From Astropecten irregularis (taxonomy: Eukaryota; Echinodermata; Asteroidea; Paxillosida; Astropectinidae): 64,000 nt of DNA. The DNA is taken from the NCBI GenBank assembly GCA_963971285.1, contig OZ020258.1:1798001-1862000 (forward strand), given 5' to 3'. Below the pieces are notes generated by a model. That model was not told the DNA's origin. It saw nothing but the letters and a program-made list of their open reading frames with translations, and ran no database searches. This document shows, one piece after another, positions 50,127 to 59,577 of the stretch. Made by a program: the position numbers and the translations under genes. Numbering within the stretch: the stretch's first letter is position 1; each line of letters begins with the position of its first letter.

Positions 50127-50309
50127 GTTTTCGACAGAGAGAAAGATAACACCCCAGTTGTCAAGACTAAAAAGAAATTCTTTCTCGCTCATTTTCTTGA
50201 TGACATTAATGAAGATCAGGGATGGATCACATCACCAAACACTCAGATTAATCTTAAGATGCGTTGTAACATCGCACTTTGCCAATTGGGATTGCTCTCG
50301 CACTTAAAG
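50127..50309 (+). CDS. Candidate internal exon abutting a MITE
   Basis: After a plausible acceptor (ATTGTCTCAG, AG at 50125-50126) the frame stays open for exactly 61 codons, VFDREKDNTPVVKTKKK at the start and NIALCQLGLLSHLK at the end, then reaches AAAG|GTAGTATC. The exon would be phase 0 at both sides. Composition is protein-like: charged, few runs. The donor is contributed by the terminus of MITE copy 5, whose TTAA begins at 50304. I do not recognise the peptide. If it is not an exon, it is a host frame cut short by the insertion, or chance. Confidence 0.2.
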
Positions 50310-50644
50310 GTAGTATCATACTTTGTTTTTTATGAAAGAAATACAGATTCATGAGCAAAAATACCAAGACAGATACAGTAACAGTGCTGTGAAATTTTCA
50401 GCCCCATACGATGCCCACTTTTTGAGAAAACAGTGAAAAACAGCCACAGTATTTCTTAAGTCTTTTCTCTTTTATTGTTGATCTTTTAAAATATCAAAAA
50501 GATTTTCGGTCGTTGTTTTACTAATTTCTGGATAAATACACCATTTCAGGCGGAAAAATGTTAATGGTTTCTAGGCACCACCATCTTCATACCCTGTAAG
50601 TTATACGTAAATCTGTGTGAAAATTTCTGATTTGATACTACCTT
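50304..50644 (+). mobile_element. TTAA-flanked MITE family A, copy 5
   Basis: Left end intact (TTAA then AGGTAGTATCATACTTTG), right end decayed, finishing TGATACTACCTTGGG. Interior follows copy 3 closely: CAAGACAGATACAGTAACAG, CCCACTTTTTGAGAAAACAG and CATTTCAGGCGGAAAAATG. The centre (near 50478-50505) is a damaged version of the copy-3 palindrome. Confidence 0.85.
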
Positions 50645-52034
50645 GGGTGGATATGTTGGGCATTATAAATGTCTTTATTATTATTATTATTATCTTTAAG
50701 ATCAGTCTTAGTGCAAATCGGTCCCTGGTCCTCCTACCTGTTTGGTGCTGCTATTATAGGTCGCCTATGATGGAACAAGCAGCGGGTATTGTTATGTACA
50801 CTTTGAAGGTTTAGAGACCTTGTAAGGTGCTGGTTCTGTACTGAGTTGCTTGGGTGGCTGGCTGCTCTGTGGTGTTTTCATAACTTCCAACGGGCGTCGT
50901 TAGGTATCATTTTTGTAATATCAATCAGTCATTAGTGGGGTTAAGGTGAAGTCATTATACCGAGGCATTTTGAATTCCTGCTTACCTTCAGGATTGTTGA
51001 AGGCTTGGTAACCGGTGTTATCTAACGAGAGCATCCTGCTCGGCTTCTTTCATCTGTACACCAGTGTTAAATCTACACCAGCGGTGTTAACTATGTCTCA
51101 CTATATACTGTGTGAGCTATATCAGGCAAACCATTTCATACCGATATTAGTTGCTTTTGGTAAAGACTAGTTGGTAGTCATTGCATTGATTACGGCATAT
51201 CAGTGGAATTACAATGCTATTTCACTGCATCCATGTATTCTCTGCCTGATCTGTATGTTAGCTATTGGTGATTTATCTTATTCAAAATGAAACTTCAACG
51301 TGCATCTCTTGAATACTATTGCCTCTGCTTGCCTTCTTATAAGAAACATAGTCAGAAGTTTTGATAATCCTTAGAGTAGATTACATTTCACATGTATTGT
51401 ATGTAGGTAGTGCCTTAATTCCACAAAATCACACGAGTTTGTGTTTTTGGTTTCACGATGGAGGTAAAACATAATTTCATCACAGTAACTGGACCATCAA
51501 CTTCATTGTCAACGTTTAACCCAAAACGGGAGAAAATAAATCTTCGCTAAAACTGCACGATGCAAACCAGGCGTTTAGATTGATGTCAATCTAATTTCTT
51601 CAAATTGGTTTTGAATAGCAAGCTTTCAGCATGGTAATGAGCTTTGCATTGTAATAATTTGGGTGGGTTGGGAAAGGAGTGAAAATGTAGCGGTTTGTCA
51701 CATTGAGTGCCCTGTCGCGACGTAGGAAATGAACATCCTTGGCGCTGACATTGAGACACCAAATTGTATTCGTTGAACAACGGGGAGATAAGAAAGGGGA
51801 GAAAAAGAGAAGAAAAAGCAAAAGAAGTAGGTCCAGAACGTGCTTTTGGTCTGGGATTGCACACCATTAGCACCCACTAGGCACCTGTTTCGGCTGCAAC
51901 CATCGCCAATGTCCCGTATCACACAGCGGGAGGCTACCGTACACTGGGCCTGAGCCCGAGGCCGTCGAGCAGGAATCGTACACCGACACGCGCCACGGGT
52001 AGCGAAACGCTGCGCACGGCCTGCCTCTCCTTAC
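50645..52034. other. Gene-free stretch
   Basis: TTATTATTATTATTA near 50677 and a CpG-rich block from about 51880 to 52060. Minus frames at 51586-51922 are phenylalanine- and proline-rich and look like chance. Confidence 0.35.
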
Positions 52035-52087
52035 CTTCTTGGCGCGCGTTGATACCAATGGTCATCAACAACAGCTAGACCCACCAC
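52035..52087 (-). CDS. Weak candidate internal exon
   Basis: On the minus strand a T-rich, TG-repeat-bearing tract ends TTTGAAG (AG at 52089-52088), then 53 bases read VVGLAVVDDHWYQRAPR, then GAAG|GTAAGGA with GT at 52034-52033. Acceptor and donor are both fair and the peptide looks natural, but it is very short and no neighbour exon supports it. Not recognised. Confidence 0.18.
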
Positions 52088-53456
52088 CTTCAAACAAAAT
52101 AACACACACACACAGGATAAAAAAAAACTGGGAGAAGTTGACACTTCTGGTGACTGAGCAGACGAAGCGAGGCCAGTGACCAGTGAAGAATGTGAACCTG
52201 GGACAGAGTTCATGAGTATTTTGGGTCGTAGTTCCTGTAATAGTATCGCTACATCAATTTCTCGTTCAAAGGCCGTGCCACTGGGTTGAAGATTGGTGTT
52301 AATTTGGTACGACAGGCCTGGTTAACCACAAAGCTACGGGATAAAGATGGCGAAATAATGTCATCTTATACCCATGTCGACTCGGGTTTAAAAAAAGAAA
52401 CTCAGGCAAAGCCAAAATGGCATGAATCCATCGCCTATCTTTTGAAGAAGAACAAAAAAGCATTCAAATTGTTTAATTGATAAGAATCAGAGGCCATACA
52501 TTACCCCGTGGAGAAACACAGAATGGCGAACTATTATAGGATTATTGGTAACATTGTAGCAATGGAATTGGCATTTTACTGCAGCGAATTGTGCCCTGTG
52601 TTTGAAGGTAAATTTCTACACGTGACGTGCCATTGTGGCTCAACATTGAAACAAATTGAGTTGGGCGTGTGACAATGCATATCGACATGGCAACAATACC
52701 AATGTAGCTACAGTATAATGGGCTTTCTAGGAAGGAAATGGCCTATTTGATTGCAAAAGCGAGTTACACAAGCTGAAATGAATTGAATATGTAACACCTT
52801 AACAGCTATCATATACGATTTTCTTATGTTAGCAAAATATTGTCGTACTCGTCAGCATTTTGGTCGATCTCGTGCGGTTGTTTTCGTGGTTCAATTGTTT
52901 CGGTGAGTCCACCATCTTCAAAGCAAGTTCGTTAGCCGGAGTTTGGCGTAGAAGTGGCAACCTGTCCCTCGCACGTGTATACCTGCCGTCTCGGACCGGC
53001 GACCGTAGAGCGAGTTGTCTCCGGCAGGCGGGCCGCGGTACCAGGCAGGTAGGATTACCCGCCTTCAGTCACTTCACACGCCGGTGGAGCGCTGGTTTCA
53101 TCTACCGGGCACACGAGGCTGAGCCTGGGCCAGACTTGGGACAATCTCGGCATCATGTATAGCCTATAGGAGGATTGTTTCCACCCACTTCTCTCTCTGT
53201 TTCGTTTCTGTTCTCCCTTTTATAACTCCCTTTCTTATTTTTGTCCATTCACCTGTTCACCAGCATGGTGCTCTAATATTATTCTAATTGATACAGCACA
53301 AACAAAAATGGTGTTACTGAGAATATGGGTTTGGTATTTCTTCAAGCGCCTGACTCCACTGACTGTACATCTGTCTTATAGTCCGCGGTGGTTTCATGAT
53401 TGCATCTCAGAGTGTACATGAGATGGCATGTCGTTCTCTTTGTGGTTCATGTTCTA
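52088..53456. other. Mostly non-coding, CpG-rich block at 52.9-53.1 kb
   Basis: A CA repeat near 52103-52116. The 64-codon plus frame 52286-52480 starts at TTG and has a lysine-rich, natural-looking composition but no splice or domain support. The block 52900-53110 is CpG-rich with a donor-like GGCAG|GTAGGA near 53049 and could be a first exon or promoter; the product is unknown. Confidence 0.3.
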
Positions 53457-53821
53457 TTAAAGGTATACAGTACAGGATTGGTAACAGAACAGAAATGTTC
53501 ACAGATTTACCTATAACTTTCAGGGTATGAAGATGACGCTGGTCGAAACATAGAACGGTTAAAATATTTCCGCCCGAAATGCTGTATTTATCCAGAAATT
53601 AGTAAGCAAAGACCAAAAAACAGTTCTGATCTCTTGGTAAGATCAAAACCATTCTTTATGTTTTATAAGAAAAATTGAGTCGGGTTTTCACTATTTTCTC
53701 GTGAATCAGATGTCCGATTGAGCTCAAATTATCACAGGTTTATTATTTCATGCACAAATTGGATCAGACAAAGTATGAGTGCTGTTCTGTGACCTATACC
53801 AATCATGTATTATACCTTTAA
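53457..53821 (-). mobile_element. TTAA-flanked MITE, subfamily A2, copy 6 (reverse)
   Basis: Both TTAA flanks intact (53457-53460, 53818-53821). It is the reverse of copy 4: the right-hand terminus reads CCAATCATGTATTATACCTT. The centre is a hairpin GATCTCTTGGTAAGATC, similar in shape to but different in sequence from the other copies. Contains GATGTCCGATTGAGCTCAAA, the block that marks this subfamily. Confidence 0.85.
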
Positions 53822-55382
53822 GGAAGAAAGTTTACACCCTTCTCTGTACCACTTCATTATCGCTTGATAATTATTTTCGGATGATGCTGTAATTATACTT
53901 ATTCGTTTTGTTTCCGAGATGACGAATCTCTCTGAGTCTAATTTTATAGCTGACATTTGGTGATGTATTCATAAAGCCTTTTTGTACATTTCGGTTTTTG
54001 TTTCTAACTGCCTTGTGTTTCTTTTATAATTTCGTGTAATATTTTCTAAAATATTCCTTAGGGCCTATAGTGACTTACAAACAGGGCACTTTATTACAAA
54101 TAATATTACAAAGCTTTGTTAACTTTGATTATGCTTTCGTTTTTTTTTGTTTTTTTTTGTATGTTGTTGTTCTCTTTTCGTTATGTTGTGTTTTCTGTTT
54201 TTCGTTTGATTCAGCTTTTGTTTTTCATTTTTCCTCGTTTTATATTATTGTTTCAGACTCTTATAATGGCTGAACATTTCAATTAAGATATTTTATGTTT
54301 TCGTTGGAGCCCTTTGAAGTATTTCTTGACTCTGATATTCCAAAATGTTTCCAATTCCATACTGATTATTATTATCCAATTTTCTTGCGCTGTCCCCTTA
54401 AACCCAAAGTGTAAAAATGTAGGCCTAAAATGTGCCAAAATGTGGATTTTAGGTTCATCAGTATTTCGCTTCGTGCAATTATTATGGGTTAATTTGCTAG
54501 GTTTTTTTTATCGATCAGCTGTCAAGTTTATACTTTTCCACCCTTCTTGACAAAAACAAGGGATTATCTCCACCCCTCCCCCCTTACGATCCCCTGTGCC
54601 ATATAATGATCACGATGGATGAACTATCTCAAGTCAAAATCTTACGAAAGATCTTCTCAGCTTATCTGAGTGGGGTTGGTGATTTTCTTTTTTTAAAAGC
54701 AAAGGGGTAACGACCTCTCACATCACGACGGGTCCGACTCCGATCCAGCAGCGGGATTCATCTCTCATCGTCTGACCGTGAACTATCACTCGATGCCCCG
54801 GTGAGGTGAATGAACGCTCCGCTTGAGTCTTGACACAATCCCGGACACCCTCCAATTCGCTTCATTCCAATACACGCGTCATATCTTAATTCCTACCGTA
54901 TCTTCCTCGATATTTCACTCAGATATACAACGTCAATTTGACAGGCTACATATTTTAGCGGATCATATTTCGAGATTCTTATTATTTGTATTTGTTATTT
55001 ATTTATTGAATATTTTGAGCTCACGTTTTATTCTATTTTTGTGGGGGGCCTTATTTTGTGAGGATTTGGCCCGGAGGTGATTAGGAATCACACGCCATAT
55101 GTGCACTCACCACTAAACACAACATGTAGTAATGAGCTACTGAGCTGTCATCATCATCAGCATACCGTGCACCCGGTGTTTTGTCAACATGCACCACATT
55201 ATAGCGCCCTCATTGTTTTATCCTTCCCACCTAAACCTCCCGGATGTATGGACAGCCTCAGCATACATTATTATCAGTTCAGGTGTCATGATGTTGACTT
55301 TCCAAATAACACAAAAATTCCACGGATACCAACAACATACTCCTATATAGAAAGACATTATTTTATATAATAATAATTTTTA
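53822..55382. other. Gene-free stretch
   Basis: T-rich, with frames dominated by phenylalanine and valine around 54070-54540. A short CpG-containing segment near 54720-54800. No exon called. Confidence 0.4.
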
Positions 55383-55565
55383 AAAGCTTTGAGTCAGGAG
55401 AGCCTGACTCGTTTCGACCCTAGCAGGATCTTTATTGAGCCTTCGATAGACATAATCCAGGGTTAAAACGCATCAGGCCGTCCTAACTCCAAGCATGTGA
55501 TACATTTTCAGATCATTATTTGGCTGAGGAGCAGTTTGCAGCAGTTTATTACTTGTATTAATTTT
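55383..55565 (-). repeat. Dispersed repeat family B, copy 3, itself palindromic
   Basis: Holds the family hairpin GACCCTAGCAGGATC (55416-55430) preceded by GTTTC and the blocks GTCCTAACTCCAAGC and AGCAGTTTGCAGCAG. Unlike the other copies it shows the arm twice in opposite directions: GCTTTGAGTCAGGAGAGCCT at 55386 and, inverted, AGGCCGTCCTAACTCCAAGC ending near 55495. So it is a folded-back pair, with a related but diverged centre. Confidence 0.65.
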
Positions 55566-56948
55566 TTAAAAGCAACAACAATAATAAAGTTAATGATGAT
55601 AAAACATACAAATCGACTTGGCTACCTGCTTGCTATAATCTCTGTGTATTCACTTAATTCGTCATGGAATGTGAAGAACGAAAATAATATATTTACTCTG
55701 GAAACAAACTTAGAGGAGAAGAGAAAAAAACAACAACTGACAAATCGAGTTGCGCGGCTGCTGGTCTGTGAACTCATTCCAAGTTCAAGGCGCCCTCCCG
55801 CGTCGAGTTGGGTGTCACTGGCGGTTACTGACCGAGATTCCAGCATTCTAACAGTCGTTTTCATTTCTTTGATATTTAGCAATTTGAGGAATTAGCGAAC
55901 ACAAACACGATCCCAGCGATCAGGGCGCAATGTGTCACATCGCAACAGGGGGTGTCTTCCGACCATCACTGATGGGACATTCTAAATCCAGAGGGGGTAT
56001 ACTAGCCTGCGTCATGGTTTCCAAATTAGTTTGAGTTTTTATTCTTGTTGTTGCGGGTTTTCGAATTCGTGCATATGTAATTGTTATTTTTCACATCTTT
56101 CTGACGCTGTTTTCCTCTCTTAAAGGCTAGGTTTGACGTCAATAATTAAAAAGGCATTCTCGCCATTTTGGAATAACTTGATTTTTACCTCATGCATTTT
56201 GTCAAGTTTTGTCAGTGAGTGAAATTCCAAAAAGGCCAGGGAGATACGGGTATACATAACGGGAGTATGGGCTCACTGGTCGAACATTTTCTGATATCCA
56301 TTCATGAATAACATGAATAACATGAATTATCAGGACTACTGGCTGAAAATCCTATGAAATAAGCTCACATAACAATAAAAGACAGTAGGTTCTGCATTGG
56401 CACATGTGGACATTGTAACCGTGTCTGGAATCTCGTAAAGATATTTGAAGTAATTCAGCTTCACACGTTTTGGGTATGAGAGAAAAATCTCCCGTTTCAG
56501 ACAACAAATGGTCACGAGTCGATTCAGGGTATGATATATTTTGGATTTCTCCTACCCATCTTTCACCCCGGTGGAAATGTAATGGCAGCTGGACCGTGGC
56601 GAGAACTGCAGTCAGATGGTGTGAGGTGACACACACACCGTGGTGTCTGTCGGCACACTGTATCATCCGAAACCAGACGTATGCAAGACTGTCGGTAACA
56701 CACGCGGACCCAATACAGAAACGGGGACTGCGTTATCTAATTACGACTTTCCCCACAGTCCGTCAAATTATTGCCGAATTCTCTGATATCCGAATTGGGG
56801 GTGCTGGAGACTAGATAGACCCGGGCTGGAACAGGTCTTTTTGGGGGAGGGGTATACCTGATCTGCGATGGTTGCCGTTGACGGGGAGGGTCCCCTAGAT
56901 TTGACATCGTATTTGAACCAATAGTTTTCATGAAACAACCATTATTAG
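55566..56948. other. Gene-free stretch
   Basis: The 132-codon plus frame 55497-55895 begins inside repeat B and has no domain. Opposed frames at 56350-56815 are chance. No other repeats. Confidence 0.35.
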
Positions 56949-57303
56949 TTAAAAGTATAGTCTGATACTTTGGTAAGACACCAATTGACCAAAACAAACA
57001 TTTTCACAGATTTACGTATAACTTACAGGGTACGAAGATGGTGGTGGTACAAACATACCGTTCAAATCTCTCAAGCAAATCAAGATTTAGTGTCTTTTCT
57101 AAATCGTTCGTCCGAACGATTTTTGAACAAACATAAAGTACACTATTCTTCATGTTTTATAAGAAAAATCGAGTCAGGTTCTCGCTATTTTCTTGTGACT
57201 CGGATGTCCGATTGAGCTCAAATTTCACAGGTTTATTATTTCATGTGCATGTTTGATGCAAAGTATTAGTGCAGTCCTGTGACCTTTACCAATCATGTAT
57301 TGT
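56949..57303 (-). mobile_element. TTAA-flanked MITE, subfamily A2, copy 7 (reverse)
   Basis: Left TTAA intact (56949-56952), right end decayed. Flanks of the middle agree with copy 6 (TTCATGTTTTATAAGAAAAA, GGATGTCCGATTGAGCTCAA), but the central segment does not: in place of the GATC-type hairpin there is a 22-bp perfect inverted repeat, AAATCGTTCG-TC-CGAACGATTT, at 57101-57122. The left terminus resembles the copy-3 type (ATACTTTGGTA), so this copy is also a mosaic of the two subfamilies. Confidence 0.8.
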
Positions 57304-58010
57304 CACAACATGAATCAACACAGCCCAGTATATGCACTTTAGATCCCAAATTGTTTGTTGTTGTTGTTGTTTTCTTAATTTTAATGAGATACGTTTAGAA
57401 ACATTCATGTAAGAGGCACTGTGATTGAGGAATCTGAATAATATTAGAGGCTTGTAATAAACGGAAGGGGAAGCCTTACAACTCCAGCCAATTAGAGGTC
57501 TAGCAACGGTCGTCAACACAGTGTCTGGAATGAGTGTGCATACATACAAACATACATGGCCTCCACCATGGAGTGAAGTTTGCATGAAGACCCTGTCAGT
57601 CTCTTCCTTACTCTATGGCCAGTGTCACTAGCTGGTGGCTTGATTGATTGATGTTACCATTATCAGACACCAAGTGAACAACGAGCTCTTCTCCCCGCTC
57701 CATCAGTCATTCCAGGCACTCCTGTCAACGTGACGTCACCGCTTACGTCACATGCCAATAACCATCCATCGTCTGCTGATTTATAGCCAATCCCCACCCC
57801 CTTCACTTTCTCTTTGGTAGATGCTGAACATTCTGTGAGTTGCAACCGTGTGTGGTCTGGGAAGAGGCGGTTGAGTAACGCTGTTTAACAAAATATATGG
57901 CAAGGATTTTTTTCTTCCAAGGCCAAAGGACGCTGTGCATTATGTCCGCATGCTTACACCAGAGAATGCTAGCCTCCCATTACACCCAAATCACAGTTGG
58001 TCATCAGAGA
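57304..58010. other. Non-coding stretch
   Basis: A GTT run at 57353-57371. Nothing else recognised. Confidence 0.35.
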
Positions 58011-58359
58011 CTAATTAACATGACTCGATAGACGGTGCTCTTCATAAACAAAGCCAAATGCTGGTGAATTCCGTCTCATGGGGCGACTGAGTCCTGCTTG
58101 GATGCCCGGTGCTGTTGCATCTTTCTCACCAATCCAAAACAAGTCGTGGATGCTTGTTGTTAGTCGCTCTTGCACTTGGTATAGAATGCCAAGATCTTCT
58201 CCTTGGCTTAGATCTTGTTGCATCCACTCCAAATAGCTCCCCCCTTCTTCCCATTTGTCTTCCACTTCGTCAAGGCGACCTTTCACCTTGGACCAAAGGC
58301 AGGGCCCTTCTCCAAACATCGGCTCCGGCCCAGGCTCCGGCTTCAGCTCTGCCATCATC
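58011..58359 (-). CDS. Candidate terminal exon, acidic protein
   Basis: Reading on the minus strand, a T-rich acceptor TATTTTTTAG (AG at 58361-58360) precedes G then ATG ATG and a frame of about 115 codons to a stop at 58013-58011. It begins MMAELKPEPGPEPMFGEG, continues with KGRLDEVEDKWEEGGSYLEW and ends FGFVYEEHRLSSHVN. It is rich in E, D, Q and W, without runs apart from the PEP repeats: the most protein-like composition in the window. No family recognised; no signal peptide or membrane segment. The start of the frame recurs inverted 160 bases upstream on the other strand, so the exon may belong to a repeated sequence. One base over at the 5' side means a phase-2 intron if it is spliced. 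Confidence 0.35.
58301..58353 (-). repeat. Left arm of inverted partial duplication
   Basis: Mirrors 58516-58580. Shared order: GGGCCCTTCTCCAAAC here against GGCCCTTTTCCAAAC in the complement of the other arm, then GGCTCCGG repeats. It codes for the proline-glutamate start of the minus-strand frame. Confidence 0.7.
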
Positions 58360-58463
58360 CTAAAAAATATAGGTTGTGGTTTTTTGCATTGAAGCTGAAT
58401 CACGGTTTTCCTTTTCAAACCAGAGAACCTACCTCCGAACCGCAGCCAAAAGCCTCTAATTTG

Positions 58464-58488
58464 ATGCCCGTTATTAAATAACGGGCAT
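58464..58488. repeat. 25-bp perfect palindrome, single-base centre
   Basis: ATGCCCGTTATT, one A, then its exact complement AATAACGGGCAT. It lies between the two arms of the inverted duplication, slightly nearer the right arm. Confidence 0.9.
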
Positions 58489-58515
58489 AATAATTTTTAG
58501 AATGGATTCACGAAA

Positions 58516-58580
58516 TGGAGCCGGAGCCAGAGCCGGAGCCGGAGCTTTAGCCGGAGACGAGGTTTGGAAAAGGGCCTGAT
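58516..58580 (+). repeat. Right arm of inverted partial duplication
   Basis: On the plus strand it reads MEPEPEPEPEL, a stop, then PETRFGKGP, the counterpart of PEPGPEPMFGEGP in the minus-strand frame. The GGAGCC hexamer is expanded here. It is a broken partial copy with an in-frame TAG and diverges after GGGCCTGAT. Confidence 0.7.
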
Positions 58581-58673
58581 AAGCAGTGCCGATATCAACA
58601 GTCTGGTTCCCATTGTTTACACGTTCATTTAATGCGACCGGCAGTCTTGTCAACCCATGACAAATCGGGCATT
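58581..58673. other. Short spacer, nothing recognised
   Basis: Unique sequence leading into the TTAATTGATTAAT-rich segment. Confidence 0.3.
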
Positions 58674-58732
58674 ATTGATTAATTAATAGGAGGGAAAGAG
58701 CGGTTAACGGTTAATTGATTAATGTAATTAAG
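58674..58732. promoter_or_regulatory. Dense homeodomain-like site cluster
   Basis: ATTGATTAATTAAT at 58674-58687 and TTAATTGATTAATG followed by TAATTAAG at 58711-58732, joined by a segment with GGTTAACGGTTAA. Many TAAT/ATTA cores in 59 bases, including TAATTGATTA (58712-58721), a paired-type dimer site with a 2-base spacer. Reads like a homeodomain-bound enhancer core. AT-rich chance sequence is the alternative. Confidence 0.35.
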
Positions 58733-59286
58733 TTACCTCCTGGTTCGTGGTTTGCTGGAGACCGTAGTGAGACAGCTGTCATGTTCTGTGAATTATGTCC
58801 TGTAACATGCTGGTCTTCTCTTGGCGAGATGGGTAACATCCCAACAAGTGAATTCCGGGAACTTCACTGAAGAACCAGTCACTTCTTGTTTCGTTAGGTC
58901 ACCTTGTTGGATTAGAAGGAGACATTTTGAACAGCTAATCCTTCCTTTTTTCGAATTTGGCTTGCTGGTATCGCAATTTATTTCCCGTTACTCTAATAGA
59001 TAATAACGTTGTCGGTGTGCTGCATGATTTCGGTTGGCCGATTTAATTATAAGGTCGTTTACTTGCCAACATCTCCATTGTTTCTTTCTTGTTGCTGGGG
59101 GAATTCATTTCGTCATTTTCATTCTGTACGTCACCATGCAGCCTAGGGAAATCGGCGCCAGAACACTACTGTTCAGAATTCGCTGAACTGCTTCATTATC
59201 TGTGTGCCATTTAGTGATTTACATTTTGCAATTCGTAGTTTGCCTGGAGTGTCATCACAGTGAATTTATCAATACCAACTTCTCTA
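58733..59286. other. Non-coding stretch
   Basis: Would be an intron if the two minus-strand frames belong to one gene. No repeats. Confidence 0.3.
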
Positions 59287-59577
59287 TCACTTGTCTGATG
59301 TTTTGCAAACCCGTCCCTCAGATTTTAATAATTTCTTCATTTGATTCCTGATGTGGATGAGGGAATCTTCTTGCATTCGTGGATGTCCTCTGAAGCTTTG
59401 GTATAGGCAGGAAGCTTCCTTCCTCAGTGGTATAGGTGATGTTGTTGTGTAGGCCCCTATAAGCATTGACAGGTGCTGCTCTTTGGTAAGACCCGTCTTT
59501 CCAAATTTTGTGAGAGAGTCAGTCCTATACCAAACCAAATGACTTCTCTCGTAAACATATAAGGGTCTATATACAAC
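59287..59577 (-). CDS. Candidate exon, basic protein
   Basis: A minus-strand frame open from 59577 to a TGA at 59289-59287, 96 codons, with no ATG in its first half, so an internal or terminal exon rather than a first one. It contains FGKTGLTKEQHLSMLIGAY and ends MKKLLKSEGRVCKTSDK. Composition is natural: K, R, Q, E, H and M, no low complexity. Possible acceptors are TTGTATATAG near 59566 and GGTATAG near 59524. A weak donor, ACAA|GTGATA, at its end would leave two bases that the lone G of the frame at 58359 completes to AAG. That makes a two-exon model possible but not supported. Product unknown. Confidence 0.27.
   Translation of the reverse strand, partial: VVYRPLYVYERSHLVWYRTDSLTKFGKTGLTKEQHLSMLIGAYTTTSPIPLRKEASCLYQSFRGHPRMQEDSLIHIRNQMKKLLKSEGRVCKTSDK

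Noticed and set aside
55497-55895. 132-codon plus frame
   Set aside because: Begins inside dispersed repeat B and has no ATG-supported start or domain.
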